Shown here piece after piece: positions 1-6,979 of a stretch of DNA of 64,000 nt; within the stretch, counting starts at the first letter, position 1; each line of letters starts with the position of its first letter. Under the pieces are notes generated by a model, which was not told the origin of the DNA, did no database searches, and saw nothing but the letters and a program-made list of their open reading frames with translations. The position numbers and the translations under genes are program-made. Source of the stretch: Massilia kyonggiensis (GTDB taxonomy: Bacteria > Pseudomonadota > Gammaproteobacteria > Burkholderiales > Burkholderiaceae_D); the NCBI RefSeq assembly GCF_024756235.1, contig NZ_JANUGY010000017.1:1-64000 (forward strand), written 5' to 3'.

Positions 1-24
1 GTTTCAATAAACCAGGAGTTATCT

Positions 25-510
25 ATGTATGCTGAACTAATCGACCTGCTGAGTGGCCATATGCTCGAACCGCATGAGCGTGACGAGATCGCGGAGCGGG
101 TGGCTGCCGCCCCGGACGATCCGGAGTACGAATGGACCCAGACTTACGCCGACGCGACGGTGGCCTGCGGGCTTGAGCTCCGGTATGCACTCGACGATTT
201 TGCCGCAACGAGCGACAAGATCGACGAAGTGCACGAACAGATCCAGGACATGTTCGATGACTTCCCCGATTATGCCGACGTCGAGACCCGCATCTTCCCG
301 GACGGTGACTTTGATGTGAACGCTTATTTCGTGTGGCTTGATGCGGAGCTGGCTGGGCGGGAAACGGAGAAAGGCGGCTGCGGTTTCGTGATATTCGACG
401 CGAGGGCGGACGACAACATCAGTGTCTTTGTTGTCGAGCGCAACGACATCGACCGGATCATCGCGCTTGGGGATGAACTCGGGCTGAGATTCCAGCGGAA
501 GATCACCTGA
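25..510 (+). CDS. Hypothetical acidic protein, 161 aa
   Basis: I do not recognise the family. The start is supported by an AGGAG ribosome-binding site 7 bases upstream. The protein is soluble, with no signal peptide or membrane segment, and very rich in Asp and Glu (for example the stretch around residues 60-85). The C-terminal third looks like a small alpha/beta domain (residues about 120-161, with hydrophobic strands FVIFDA and ISVFVVE). It runs convergently into the AI-2E-type permease gene, with only 27 bases between the two stop codons. Upstream sequence is cut by the window edge, so operon membership is unknown. Codon use matches the neighbours. Confidence 0.75.
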   Translation: MYAELIDLLSGHMLEPHERDEIAERVAAAPDDPEYEWTQTYADATVACGLELRYALDDFAATSDKIDEVHEQIQDMFDDFPDYADVETRIFPDGDFDVNAYFVWLDAELAGRETEKGGCGFVIFDARADDNISVFVVERNDIDRIIALGDELGLRFQRKIT

Positions 511-537
511 TACCGGCCTCGCAATTGGGCGCAGTGC

Positions 538-1674
538 TCAAACACTCAAATCCGCACTCGCCTGCTTGTCCCTCAACCTGCGCGCATACCGATGCCTGGC
601 CCTGAGCCTCGGATTGGTCATAAGCCGCCCCATGGTCTCCCCAACGACCATCACGACCCCCAGCAACGGAAGCACGAGCATCAATCCAGCCACCCCGGAC
701 AGCGCCCCGCCGATAAAGATCATCAACACCGTCACCAGCGGATGAATGTGCAGGCTGCGCCCCAGGGTCAGCGGCATGAAGACGAAATCGTCCAGCAGCC
801 GCGCAAGGATGAACACGACGATCGCGCCGTACGCGATTAGTGGGTTGTTCGGCGCGTCGGTGGCCGCAACGACCACGACCATGATGCAACCCACCACCGA
901 GCCGACGAACGGCACCCACGCCAACAGTGCCGAAATAAAACCCAGCAGCAGCGGCGACGAGACGCCGATCACCCACAGGCCGAAACCGAGCACGATGGTG
1001 TCCAGCACGGTCAGCTTCAATAAACCCTCGAAGTAGCGGCGCGCGGTCTGGTCGACTTGGTGCAGCAGGAATAACGTCCGTTCGAAATAGGCGTTCGGCA
1101 CGGCGCGGGCGAGGAATTTTTTGAAGCGCAGGCCGTCGCGCAGGAAGAAAAAGGCGAGGAACGGAGCCAGCAGCAGCGATGGCAGCCAGCCCGCGGCGCC
1201 CAGCAGGATGGACGTCAGGTGGCGCTGGGCGAAATTGTCCGTGTAGGCCTTGAAGCGCTTGTTGACGATCGACGTCAAATGCATCTCGGCCAGGATCGGG
1301 AACTTGGCTTCCAGCAGCGTCATCGTGTTGCGCACGAAGGCGACGCCGCCGTCCAGGTACAGGGCGCCCGTCTCGTGCCAGCTGTCCGTATCGCCGGGCG
1401 TGCCAGTCCAGGTCATCGCCGCCATCACCAGCAGGACGGTGGCGCCGTAGAACACGATGCACACGAGCGTGGCCGACACGTTGCGGGTGAACCCGGCGCG
1501 CAGCAGGCGTTGCATCGGGCCCAGCAGGATGTAGTACAGGACGGTGCCGAGGATGAACGGCAGGACCAGCCACAGCATATGCTCGAGCAGCACCAGCAGC
1601 AGGCACGTCACGCCGATGATGCCGGTCCAGACGAAGGGGCCGCTGCGCTCGTCGCGGAGGGCGCCGTGGATCAC
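538..1674 (-). CDS. AI-2E family transporter (PerM-like permease)
   Basis: This is a 378-residue polytopic inner-membrane protein. It has two N-terminal membrane segments (LLLVLLEHMLWLVLPFI region), a central soluble stretch of about 120 residues, then a cluster of hydrophobic helices with the conserved 'FISALLAWVPFVGSVVG' region typical of the family (PF01594). Substrate cannot be told: members have been linked to AI-2 export, Na+/H+ exchange and other roles. The open frame runs further upstream, but a GTG at 1674 has GGAGG 6 bases before it and overlaps the stop of the cNMP-binding gene (GTGA). That makes this start by far the best and suggests translational coupling. The C-terminal tail is Arg-rich and cytosolic. 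Confidence 0.88.
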   Translation of the reverse strand: MIHGALRDERSGPFVWTGIIGVTCLLLVLLEHMLWLVLPFILGTVLYYILLGPMQRLLRAGFTRNVSATLVCIVFYGATVLLVMAAMTWTGTPGDTDSWHETGALYLDGGVAFVRNTMTLLEAKFPILAEMHLTSIVNKRFKAYTDNFAQRHLTSILLGAAGWLPSLLLAPFLAFFFLRDGLRFKKFLARAVPNAYFERTLFLLHQVDQTARRYFEGLLKLTVLDTIVLGFGLWVIGVSSPLLLGFISALLAWVPFVGSVVGCIMVVVVAATDAPNNPLIAYGAIVVFILARLLDDFVFMPLTLGRSLHIHPLVTVLMIFIGGALSGVAGLMLVLPLLGVVMVVGETMGRLMTNPRLRARHRYARRLRDKQASADLSV

Positions 1675-2153
1675 AGTGCCTCCACCTGGGCATTGCCGTC
1701 GAGCCAGCCGCGCAGGCGCTGGCCAATGTGGCGGGCGAGGGCGAGTGAGATCTTGTAGCCGATCACGGCATCCGTTTCCATCAGTGCCAGGAAGTCGTCG
1801 CGGAAGAACACGGCCAGCTCGCATGCGTCGAGGGCGCGGACCTGGGCGCTGCGTGGCGAATTGTCCAGCAGGGCCAGGTCGCCGAAGAAGCTGCCGGCGC
1901 TCAGTTCGCCCACGATCTGGCGGCCCCGGCTGTGGCTGCGGCTGATCTGCACGCGGCCGCTCATCACGAGATACAGCGCCTGGCCTTCCTCGCCTTCGTC
2001 GAACACGATCTCGTCCGGCAGATAGCGGCGCTCATGCATGAGGCCGTCGACGAATTTGATTTCCAGCGGTTCGAGGGAACGGAACAGCGGCGTGTTCTGC
2101 AGCCGAAGCTGGCGGGGGGACAACGTGGACGATTTCAGGAAACCAAAGATCAC
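1671..2153 (-). CDS. Cyclic nucleotide-binding domain protein (Crp-like sensor without HTH)
   Basis: The 160-residue product is almost entirely one cNMP-binding beta-roll. It reads LFRSLEPLEIKFVDGLM (N-terminal helix), then PDEIVFDEGEEGQALYLVMSG, then the phosphate-binding-cassette region 'GELSAGSFFGDLALLDNSPRSA', and ends in one helix. There is no DNA-binding helix-turn-helix after it, so it is not a Crp/Fnr transcription factor as it stands. The GTG start at 2153 has GGAG 5 bases upstream; longer frames read through a Cys-rich stretch that looks non-coding. Its stop overlaps the GTG of the AI-2E-type permease, so it may act as a ligand-sensing regulatory partner for that membrane protein. 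This role is inference from gene order only. Confidence 0.85.
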   Translation of the reverse strand: MIFGFLKSSTLSPRQLRLQNTPLFRSLEPLEIKFVDGLMHERRYLPDEIVFDEGEEGQALYLVMSGRVQISRSHSRGRQIVGELSAGSFFGDLALLDNSPRSAQVRALDACELAVFFRDDFLALMETDAVIGYKISLALARHIGQRLRGWLDGNAQVEAL

Positions 2154-2329
2154 GAAAGCTCCGGGACGATGCAACCGGGTGGCTGCTTTGACAATTATGA
2201 ACGATTCATTTGTGCTTGCGCAGCAACAAATGCATGGATGATTGGACGCGACACAACACCCCGTAGCCACCGTGCATATTGCTCAACGTTGACGCAAATC
2301 GTGCGTGCACCCGCTTGAGAAACGTGTAA

Positions 2330-2335
2330 TATAAT
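2330..2335 (+). promoter_or_regulatory. Candidate -10 element for the diguanylate cyclase gene
   Basis: A perfect TATAAT lies 65 bases upstream of the GTG start. No convincing -35 hexamer is visible at 16-18 bases. Confidence 0.35.
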
Positions 2336-2399
2336 TCCTTTGGGCAATATTAATTACATTCATGGCATCATCTCACCACTTCCTGTCAGGAGGAACCGA

Positions 2400-3554
2400 G
2401 TGATCGATATCCAGACCTTCATGCTGGCGCTTGGCGTCGGCAACACGGCGTTTGCCCTGTTGATGGCGGGCTATATGCGCGGTGCGGCACCCAATCCGGG
2501 CCTGCGCACCTGGATGTGGGCGCGCCTGTCCTCCGGTCTGGCTCAGATCTGCTGCTGGGTGGCGCCGCATGTCGGGTTGCCCATCGCGGAGGAGCTGGCC
2601 GCGTTCGGCTGGGTGGGCGGCGTCGCGTTGGAGCTGGCGTCGTACTGCGTGTTCTTCGGCTTCCGCAACTGGCGCCGGGTTCTTGCGCCAGCCGCCGTCG
2701 CGGCGCTGATCATCGTCGCGGCCGCGGCCATGGTGCAGGCGTCGCGCGAGCAGATGACGCAGGTGGTGGCCGTGATCGTCGCCCTGTTCGCATCCGGCGC
2801 CGCCGCGATCCTGTTGCGGCCGCAGGCCGATGCGCCGCTGCTGCAGCGTATCATCGGCATCAATGATGCCTTGTTCGCCATCGCGATCTGGATCTGGATG
2901 GGCGTGGCCAATGGCGGCGTGGGCACGTTCAATGCGAATCCGGTCTATGGCTTCGCCTACTTGGCCAGCTATCTCCTGATGATCGTCAACGGGTTCGGCT
3001 TCCTGTTGCTGTGCAAGCTGAAGGATGACCAGCGCATGCAGCGCCTGGCCACGATCGACGGCCTGACGGACATGCTGAACCGCCGCGCCTTTTTCGAGCG
3101 TGCCGAAAGTGTCCTGCAGACGGCAACGCGCCTGCGCAAGCCGATCGCGCTGATGATGCTCGACCTCGATCATTTCAAGCAGCTCAACGACGGCTTCGGT
3201 CATGCCTGCGGCGACCAGGCCCTGCGCCTGTTCGCCGACACGGCGCGTGCCACCCTGCGCGAGAACGATGTGATGGGCCGGCTGGGCGGAGAAGAGTTCG
3301 CGCTGGCGATGCCGGGCACGTCGCTGGCGGGTGCGCAATATGCCGCCGAGCGCCTGCGCATCGCCGTCGCCGAGGCACCCGCACTGGCCTGCGCGGCCAC
3401 GTATCGCATGACGGTCAGCATCGGCCTCGTGATGATCGATCCGAACGAGGAATTGACGGCCGCCCTGGCACGGGCCGACCACGCTCTGTATGCGGCCAAG
3501 ACGGGTGGCCGTAACCGGGTCGAGATCGGCGCACCGCTGCTGAAGCGGGCTTGA
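2400..3554 (+). CDS. Membrane-bound GGDEF diguanylate cyclase
   Basis: It would make cyclic di-GMP from two GTP at the inner membrane. The first ~205 residues of the 384-residue product form about six or seven hydrophobic helices, acting as a sensor or anchor. A catalytic GGDEF domain follows (about residues 215-375). The signature is GGEEF at residues 296-300, an active form. RxxD (REND, residues 287-290) sits five residues before it, so the inhibitory c-di-GMP I-site is intact and product inhibition is expected. There is no EAL domain. The GTG start is chosen because AGGAGG lies 6 bases upstream; the open frame extends 20 codons further without an RBS. A strong bidirectional terminator follows directly. 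Confidence 0.93.
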   Translation: MIDIQTFMLALGVGNTAFALLMAGYMRGAAPNPGLRTWMWARLSSGLAQICCWVAPHVGLPIAEELAAFGWVGGVALELASYCVFFGFRNWRRVLAPAAVAALIIVAAAAMVQASREQMTQVVAVIVALFASGAAAILLRPQADAPLLQRIIGINDALFAIAIWIWMGVANGGVGTFNANPVYGFAYLASYLLMIVNGFGFLLLCKLKDDQRMQRLATIDGLTDMLNRRAFFERAESVLQTATRLRKPIALMMLDLDHFKQLNDGFGHACGDQALRLFADTARATLRENDVMGRLGGEEFALAMPGTSLAGAQYAAERLRIAVAEAPALACAATYRMTVSIGLVMIDPNEELTAALARADHALYAAKTGGRNRVEIGAPLLKRA

Positions 3555-3558
3555 AACG

Positions 3559-3588
3559 AAAAAAGGTCCGACGAATCGGACCTTTTTT
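3559..3588. terminator. Bidirectional rho-independent terminator
   Basis: A GGTCCGA/TCGGACC stem with CGAA loop is flanked by A6 and T6. It can end the diguanylate cyclase transcript and, on the other strand, the tRNA transcript. Confidence 0.85.
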
Positions 3589-3708
3589 CTTGATGCTGGC
3601 GGAGCGGACGGGGCTCGCCCACGTTCCGCGGGCCGCGGTTTCGCTTGCAAGCGAAACCCTTCGAGCCCCAAACCGTGCCTCCCGCAGGGGAGGCACTCTG
3701 ATAGAACG
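3589..3708. repeat. Duplicated tRNA-Asp 3' tail with nested inverted repeats
   Basis: Positions 3596-3617 repeat the last ~21 bases of the downstream tRNA-Asp gene (CCA end, acceptor strand and part of the T arm), and the terminator on its left is also copied at 3709. The 90 bases between the copies hold a perfect 22-base palindrome (3637-3658), a 9-bp-arm hairpin (3675-3696), and GGGGCTCG (about 3610) inverted as CGAGCCCC (about 3662). It looks like the remnant of a second tRNA-Asp copy or of a small element inserted at a tRNA end. Confidence 0.65.
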
Positions 3709-3738
3709 AAAAAGGGTCCGACGAATCGGACCCTTTTT
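3709..3738. terminator. Second copy of the bidirectional terminator
   Basis: An A5-GGGTCCGA/TCGGACCC-T5 hairpin with the same CGAA loop as the copy at 3559. It lies immediately 3' of the tRNA-Asp gene on the minus strand. Confidence 0.85.
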
Positions 3739-3746
3739 CTTGATAC

Positions 3747-3823
3747 TGGCGGAGCGGACGGGGCTCGAACCCGCGACCCCCGGCGTGACAGGCCGGTATT
3801 CTAACCAACTGAACTACCGCTCC
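3747..3823 (-). tRNA. tRNA-Asp (GTC anticodon)
   Basis: This is a 77-base gene on the minus strand that starts GGAGCGGTAG and ends in an encoded CCA. The acceptor stem pairs GGAGCGG with CCGCTCC. The D arm (GTTCAGTTGGTTAGAATACC), the anticodon loop (CTGTCAC, anticodon GTC) and the T loop (GGTTCGAGCCC) are all normal. It is downstream of tRNA-Val in the same direction and ends in the terminator at 3709-3738. Confidence 0.97.
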
Positions 3824-3869
3824 GTTTACTCTGATCGGTGCTTCACTTGCAAGATGTCCTGAAACTGAC

Positions 3870-3945
3870 TGGTGGGCGCTGAGAGGCTCGAACTCCCGAC
3901 CTAATCCTTGTAAGGGATCCGCTCTACCAACTGAGCTAAGCGCCC
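3870..3945 (-). tRNA. tRNA-Val (TAC anticodon)
   Basis: This is a 76-base gene on the minus strand that starts GGGCGCTTAGCTCAG and ends in an encoded CCA. The anticodon loop is CTTACAA (anticodon TAC, reading GTA/GTG). It is followed 46 bases later by tRNA-Asp, and the pair is probably one transcript. Confidence 0.97.
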
Positions 3946-4270
3946 GTTTCAGGGTTTTTCTTGCCGACGTTTGTCATCACGTCCGAAGAGGCCCGAATCA
4001 TAGCGTATCCCTCCGAAAACGTGCAAGGGTTTTTCGGAAAAAAGTGAACAGGGATGTGAACTGCCAAGTTCTCATATACAACAAACTGTTGTATGGATGT
4101 GTAAGCCGATTCGTATTCCTTGCATAAGGATATACACATAATCGACAATTGCCGGTTTACATGCCGGCAATATTTAGACATCAACAATCAGGTGCGGGTT
4201 TGCCGAGGCGGAGAGACAGGCGGAGACAACGCGGCAGTTTTTTTCACTCTTCCCAGCTAGGAAAAACTCA
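3946..4270. other. Intergenic region with promoters and a candidate operator
   Basis: This 325-base gap is AT-richer than its surroundings and no convincing gene is seen in it. It must hold the tRNA promoter (minus strand) and the TonB-receptor promoter (plus strand). The inverted repeat at 4076-4094 is its only clear structure. Confidence 0.6.
4076..4094. promoter_or_regulatory. Inverted repeat, candidate operator of the TonB receptor
   Basis: ATACAACA and TGTTGTAT form perfect 8-bp arms around a 3-base spacer, 177 bases upstream of the receptor start. This is the size and symmetry of a dimeric-regulator site. The regulator is unknown. Confidence 0.45.
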
Positions 4271-6493
4271 ATGATCAAGATGTCCAAGATGCACAAGCGC
4301 GTCATCGCCGCGCATGGCGCAATGCTGGCGCTCGCAGCCGTACCCGGCGGCGCGGCCCTGGCCCAGACGGCGCAGGCGACCGAACTGCAGACGGTGACCG
4401 TGACCGCACAACGCCGTACCGAAAACATCAAGGAAGTACCGGTGTCCGTCACCGCCATCAAGGGCGAGAAGCTGGACGTGCTCGTGTCCGGCGGCGCAGA
4501 CATCCGCCTGCTGGCCGGCAAGACCCCCAGCCTGAACGTTGAGTCCTCGAACGGCCGCACGTTCCCGCGTTTCTACATCCGCGGCTATGGCAACACGGAC
4601 TTCTCGACCTTCGCGTCGCAGCCGGTGTCGCTGATCTATGACGACATCGTCCAGGAAAACCCGATCCTGAAGGGCTACCCGATCTTCGACCTGGCCGGCG
4701 TGGAAGTGCTGCGCGGCCCGCAAGGCACGCTGTTCGGCCGCAACACCCCGGCCGGCGTCGTGAAGTTCGAATCCGAGAAGCCGAACCTCAAGAAGACCGA
4801 GGGTTACTACAACCTGTCGTACGGCACCCACGGCACGGCCAACGTCGAAGGCGCGATCAACGTGCCGCTGTCGGACAAGTGGGCGATGCGTGTGTCGACC
4901 CTGCGCCAGCACCGCGACGACTTCGTCGACAACTACAGCGACGTCGCCAAGACGAACAAGACCGGCGAACTGGACGGCTACAACGAACACGCCGAACGCG
5001 TGCAATTCCTGTACAAGCCGGACACCACGTTCAGCGCCCTGTTCAACGTGCACCAGCGCACGACCAACGGCAGCGCCCGCCTGTTCCGCGCGAACCTGAT
5101 CAAGAAGGGCACGAACGATATCGCCGACGGCTACGACCTCGACAGCATCGTGACGAACGCCCAGAACTTCCAGAGCCTCAAGACGAACGGCGCCAATGCC
5201 CGCCTGACGTGGGACCTGGGTCCGGTCATCTTCCACTCGATCACCGGTTACGAGTCGGTCGGCAGCTACTACAGCCGCGGCGACATCGACGGCGGCACGC
5301 CGCAAGGTCCGGGCTTCATCCCGTTCCAGTCCGAGACGGGCGGCTTCATCGACGACCTGAAGCAGTACTCGCAGGAATTCCGCGTCGAGTCGAAGAACAC
5401 GGGCCCGCTGAACTGGCAGGCCGGCGTGTACTACTTCAAGGAAGACGTGACGGGCGGCAGCGACGGCTACAACAGCGCCACCGGTGCCCGCACCTCGCGC
5501 CAGGCCAGCGAGCAGAACAACAAGGCCTGGGCTGCGTTCGGTTCCGTGACGTACAACATCAACGACGCCCTGTCGGTGCGCGGCGGTATCCGCTACACGG
5601 ACGACAAGAAGGACTTCCGCACCGTCACCGCGATCGGCTTCACCCCGGTGGGCCCGAACAGCGTCGGCGAAAGCAAGGACAAGATCAGCTGGGACCTGTC
5701 GAGCACGTACAAGCTGAACCGTGACGTGAACCTGTACGCGCGCGTCGCGACCGGCTTCCGCGCGCCGAGCATCGCCCCCGCCTCGACCTTCGCACCGGTG
5801 GGCATCACCGTTGCCGACGCCGAGACGATCACGTCGTATGAAGGCGGCATCAAGGCCGACCTGTTCGAGCGCCGTGCCCGTGCCGCGTTCTCGCTGTACG
5901 ACTACGAGATCAAGAACCAGCAGCTGACCGTCGTTGGCGGCAACACCAACGTCACCAAGCTGATCAACGCGAAGAAGACGGCCGGCCGCGGCGCCGAGTT
6001 CGACCTGGAAGGCCTCGTGACGCCGGACTTGCGCGTCGGCGCCAGCGCGTCGTACAACTTCACGGAAATCCGCGACCCGAACCTGTCGCTGACGAAGTGC
6101 GCAGCGTGCACGATCACCGATCCGCTGAACGCCGCCGGCAACGTCGTCATCAATGGCAACCCGCTGCCGCAGGCACCGAAGTGGATCGTCAACCTGAACG
6201 CCCGCTACAGCATGCCGGTCGCCGATGGCGAGTTCTACGTCTACACCGACTGGTCGTACCGTTCGAAGATCAACTTCTTCCTGTATGAAGCGAAAGAGTT
6301 CACGGGCAAGCCGCTGACGGAAGGCGGCCTGCGCCTGGGCTACATCTGGGCTGACGGCAAGTATGAAGTGGCCGCCTTCGGCCGCAACATCCTCGACCAG
6401 CGCCGCATCTCGGGTGCCATCGACTTCAACAACCTGACGGGCTTCACCAACGAACCGCGCACCTACGGTGTCCAGTTCAAAGGCAATTTCTAA
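4271..6493 (+). CDS. TonB-dependent receptor, 740 aa
   Basis: An outer-membrane gated beta-barrel for energy-dependent uptake. It has a signal peptide (about residues 1-31, cut after ALAQ), then the TonB box (LQTVTVTAQRR, about 38-48) and a plug domain. The plug carries the conserved 'VEVLRGPQGTLFGRNTPAGVV' region (about 148-168). The barrel ends in aromatic F (VQFKGNF), as outer-membrane proteins do. The plug type is the one common in catecholate-siderophore and polymer-fragment receptors, and the ligand cannot be told. No transporter or enzyme gene is adjacent on the same strand, and it is followed by its own terminator, so it is probably monocistronic. Confidence 0.93.
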   Translation: MIKMSKMHKRVIAAHGAMLALAAVPGGAALAQTAQATELQTVTVTAQRRTENIKEVPVSVTAIKGEKLDVLVSGGADIRLLAGKTPSLNVESSNGRTFPRFYIRGYGNTDFSTFASQPVSLIYDDIVQENPILKGYPIFDLAGVEVLRGPQGTLFGRNTPAGVVKFESEKPNLKKTEGYYNLSYGTHGTANVEGAINVPLSDKWAMRVSTLRQHRDDFVDNYSDVAKTNKTGELDGYNEHAERVQFLYKPDTTFSALFNVHQRTTNGSARLFRANLIKKGTNDIADGYDLDSIVTNAQNFQSLKTNGANARLTWDLGPVIFHSITGYESVGSYYSRGDIDGGTPQGPGFIPFQSETGGFIDDLKQYSQEFRVESKNTGPLNWQAGVYYFKEDVTGGSDGYNSATGARTSRQASEQNNKAWAAFGSVTYNINDALSVRGGIRYTDDKKDFRTVTAIGFTPVGPNSVGESKDKISWDLSSTYKLNRDVNLYARVATGFRAPSIAPASTFAPVGITVADAETITSYEGGIKADLFERRARAAFSLYDYEIKNQQLTVVGGNTNVTKLINAKKTAGRGAEFDLEGLVTPDLRVGASASYNFTEIRDPNLSLTKCAACTITDPLNAAGNVVINGNPLPQAPKWIVNLNARYSMPVADGEFYVYTDWSYRSKINFFLYEAKEFTGKPLTEGGLRLGYIWADGKYEVAAFGRNILDQRRISGAIDFNNLTGFTNEPRTYGVQFKGNF

Positions 6494-6516
6494 GTTTCAC
6501 CAAGTCGTCAGACAGA

Positions 6517-6545
6517 AAGGCCGCGAGCGATCGCGGCCTTTTTTT
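6517..6545 (+). terminator. Rho-independent terminator of the TonB receptor
   Basis: An AAGGCCGCGA/TCGCGGCCTT stem with GCGA loop followed by seven T, starting 24 bases after the stop codon. Confidence 0.9.
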
Positions 6546-6627
6546 AATTCGGGGTCAGAGCACATTTCGGATCGGTTCGCGAATTGCTTTGAAGCTCGTG
6601 CCCCAAAAAGTGCTCTGACCCCGAATT
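6546..6627. repeat. REP/MITE-like element with 18-bp perfect terminal inverted repeats
   Basis: AATTCGGGGTCAGAGCAC at 6546-6563 is exactly inverted at 6610-6627, enclosing 46 bases. The same 18-mer bounds the element at 48566-48762. It lies immediately after a terminator and holds no open frame. Confidence 0.8.
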
Positions 6628-6979
6628 TCCTTCCTTGGTGACGATTGAGATATCTCAATGTTGAGAGTGCGCATATGTGCGCAACGCCTGACAGTCACGA
6701 AACATTGTTAATTCATGGGTCCTGCCGAGGCGATATGTTCTTCTGTTGAGTTCACAGTTTTCCGAAGAATCTAGGTTTTAGCGCTATCAGGCGCCGAAAG
6801 TGTTGTATAGACATCGAATCCAATTGTGAAATTTCTACACGTTCATTTCTTTCGCGCTAATCTGGCTTCCCCGCTTTTCAGACGGGACATCGACGCTTAA
6901 AAAAGCGTCGAGACAACTAGATCTCAGGCAATCACGCCTGCGGAAAATCAACTTTTGTGTTTTTCTAAAAGGAATAAAC
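6628..6979. other. Intergenic region upstream of the first subtilase
   Basis: About 350 AT-richer bases without a gene. They contain a LacI-type operator half-palindrome (TAGCGCTATCA, 6779-6789) and an 8-bp-arm hairpin (CGACGCTT/AAGCGTCG, 6891-6910), the latter probably in the mRNA leader. No certain promoter hexamers were identified. Confidence 0.5.
6779..6789. promoter_or_regulatory. Candidate LacI-family operator
   Basis: TAGCGCTATCA is identical to the core found twice upstream of the gluconokinase operon (58402 and 58561). It lies 190 bases upstream of the subtilase start. Confidence 0.4.

Noticed and set aside
3936..4187. 83-codon minus-strand open frame in the intergenic region next to tRNA-Val
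   Set aside because: It begins in the tRNA-Val control region, has no RBS and no similarity to any known protein.
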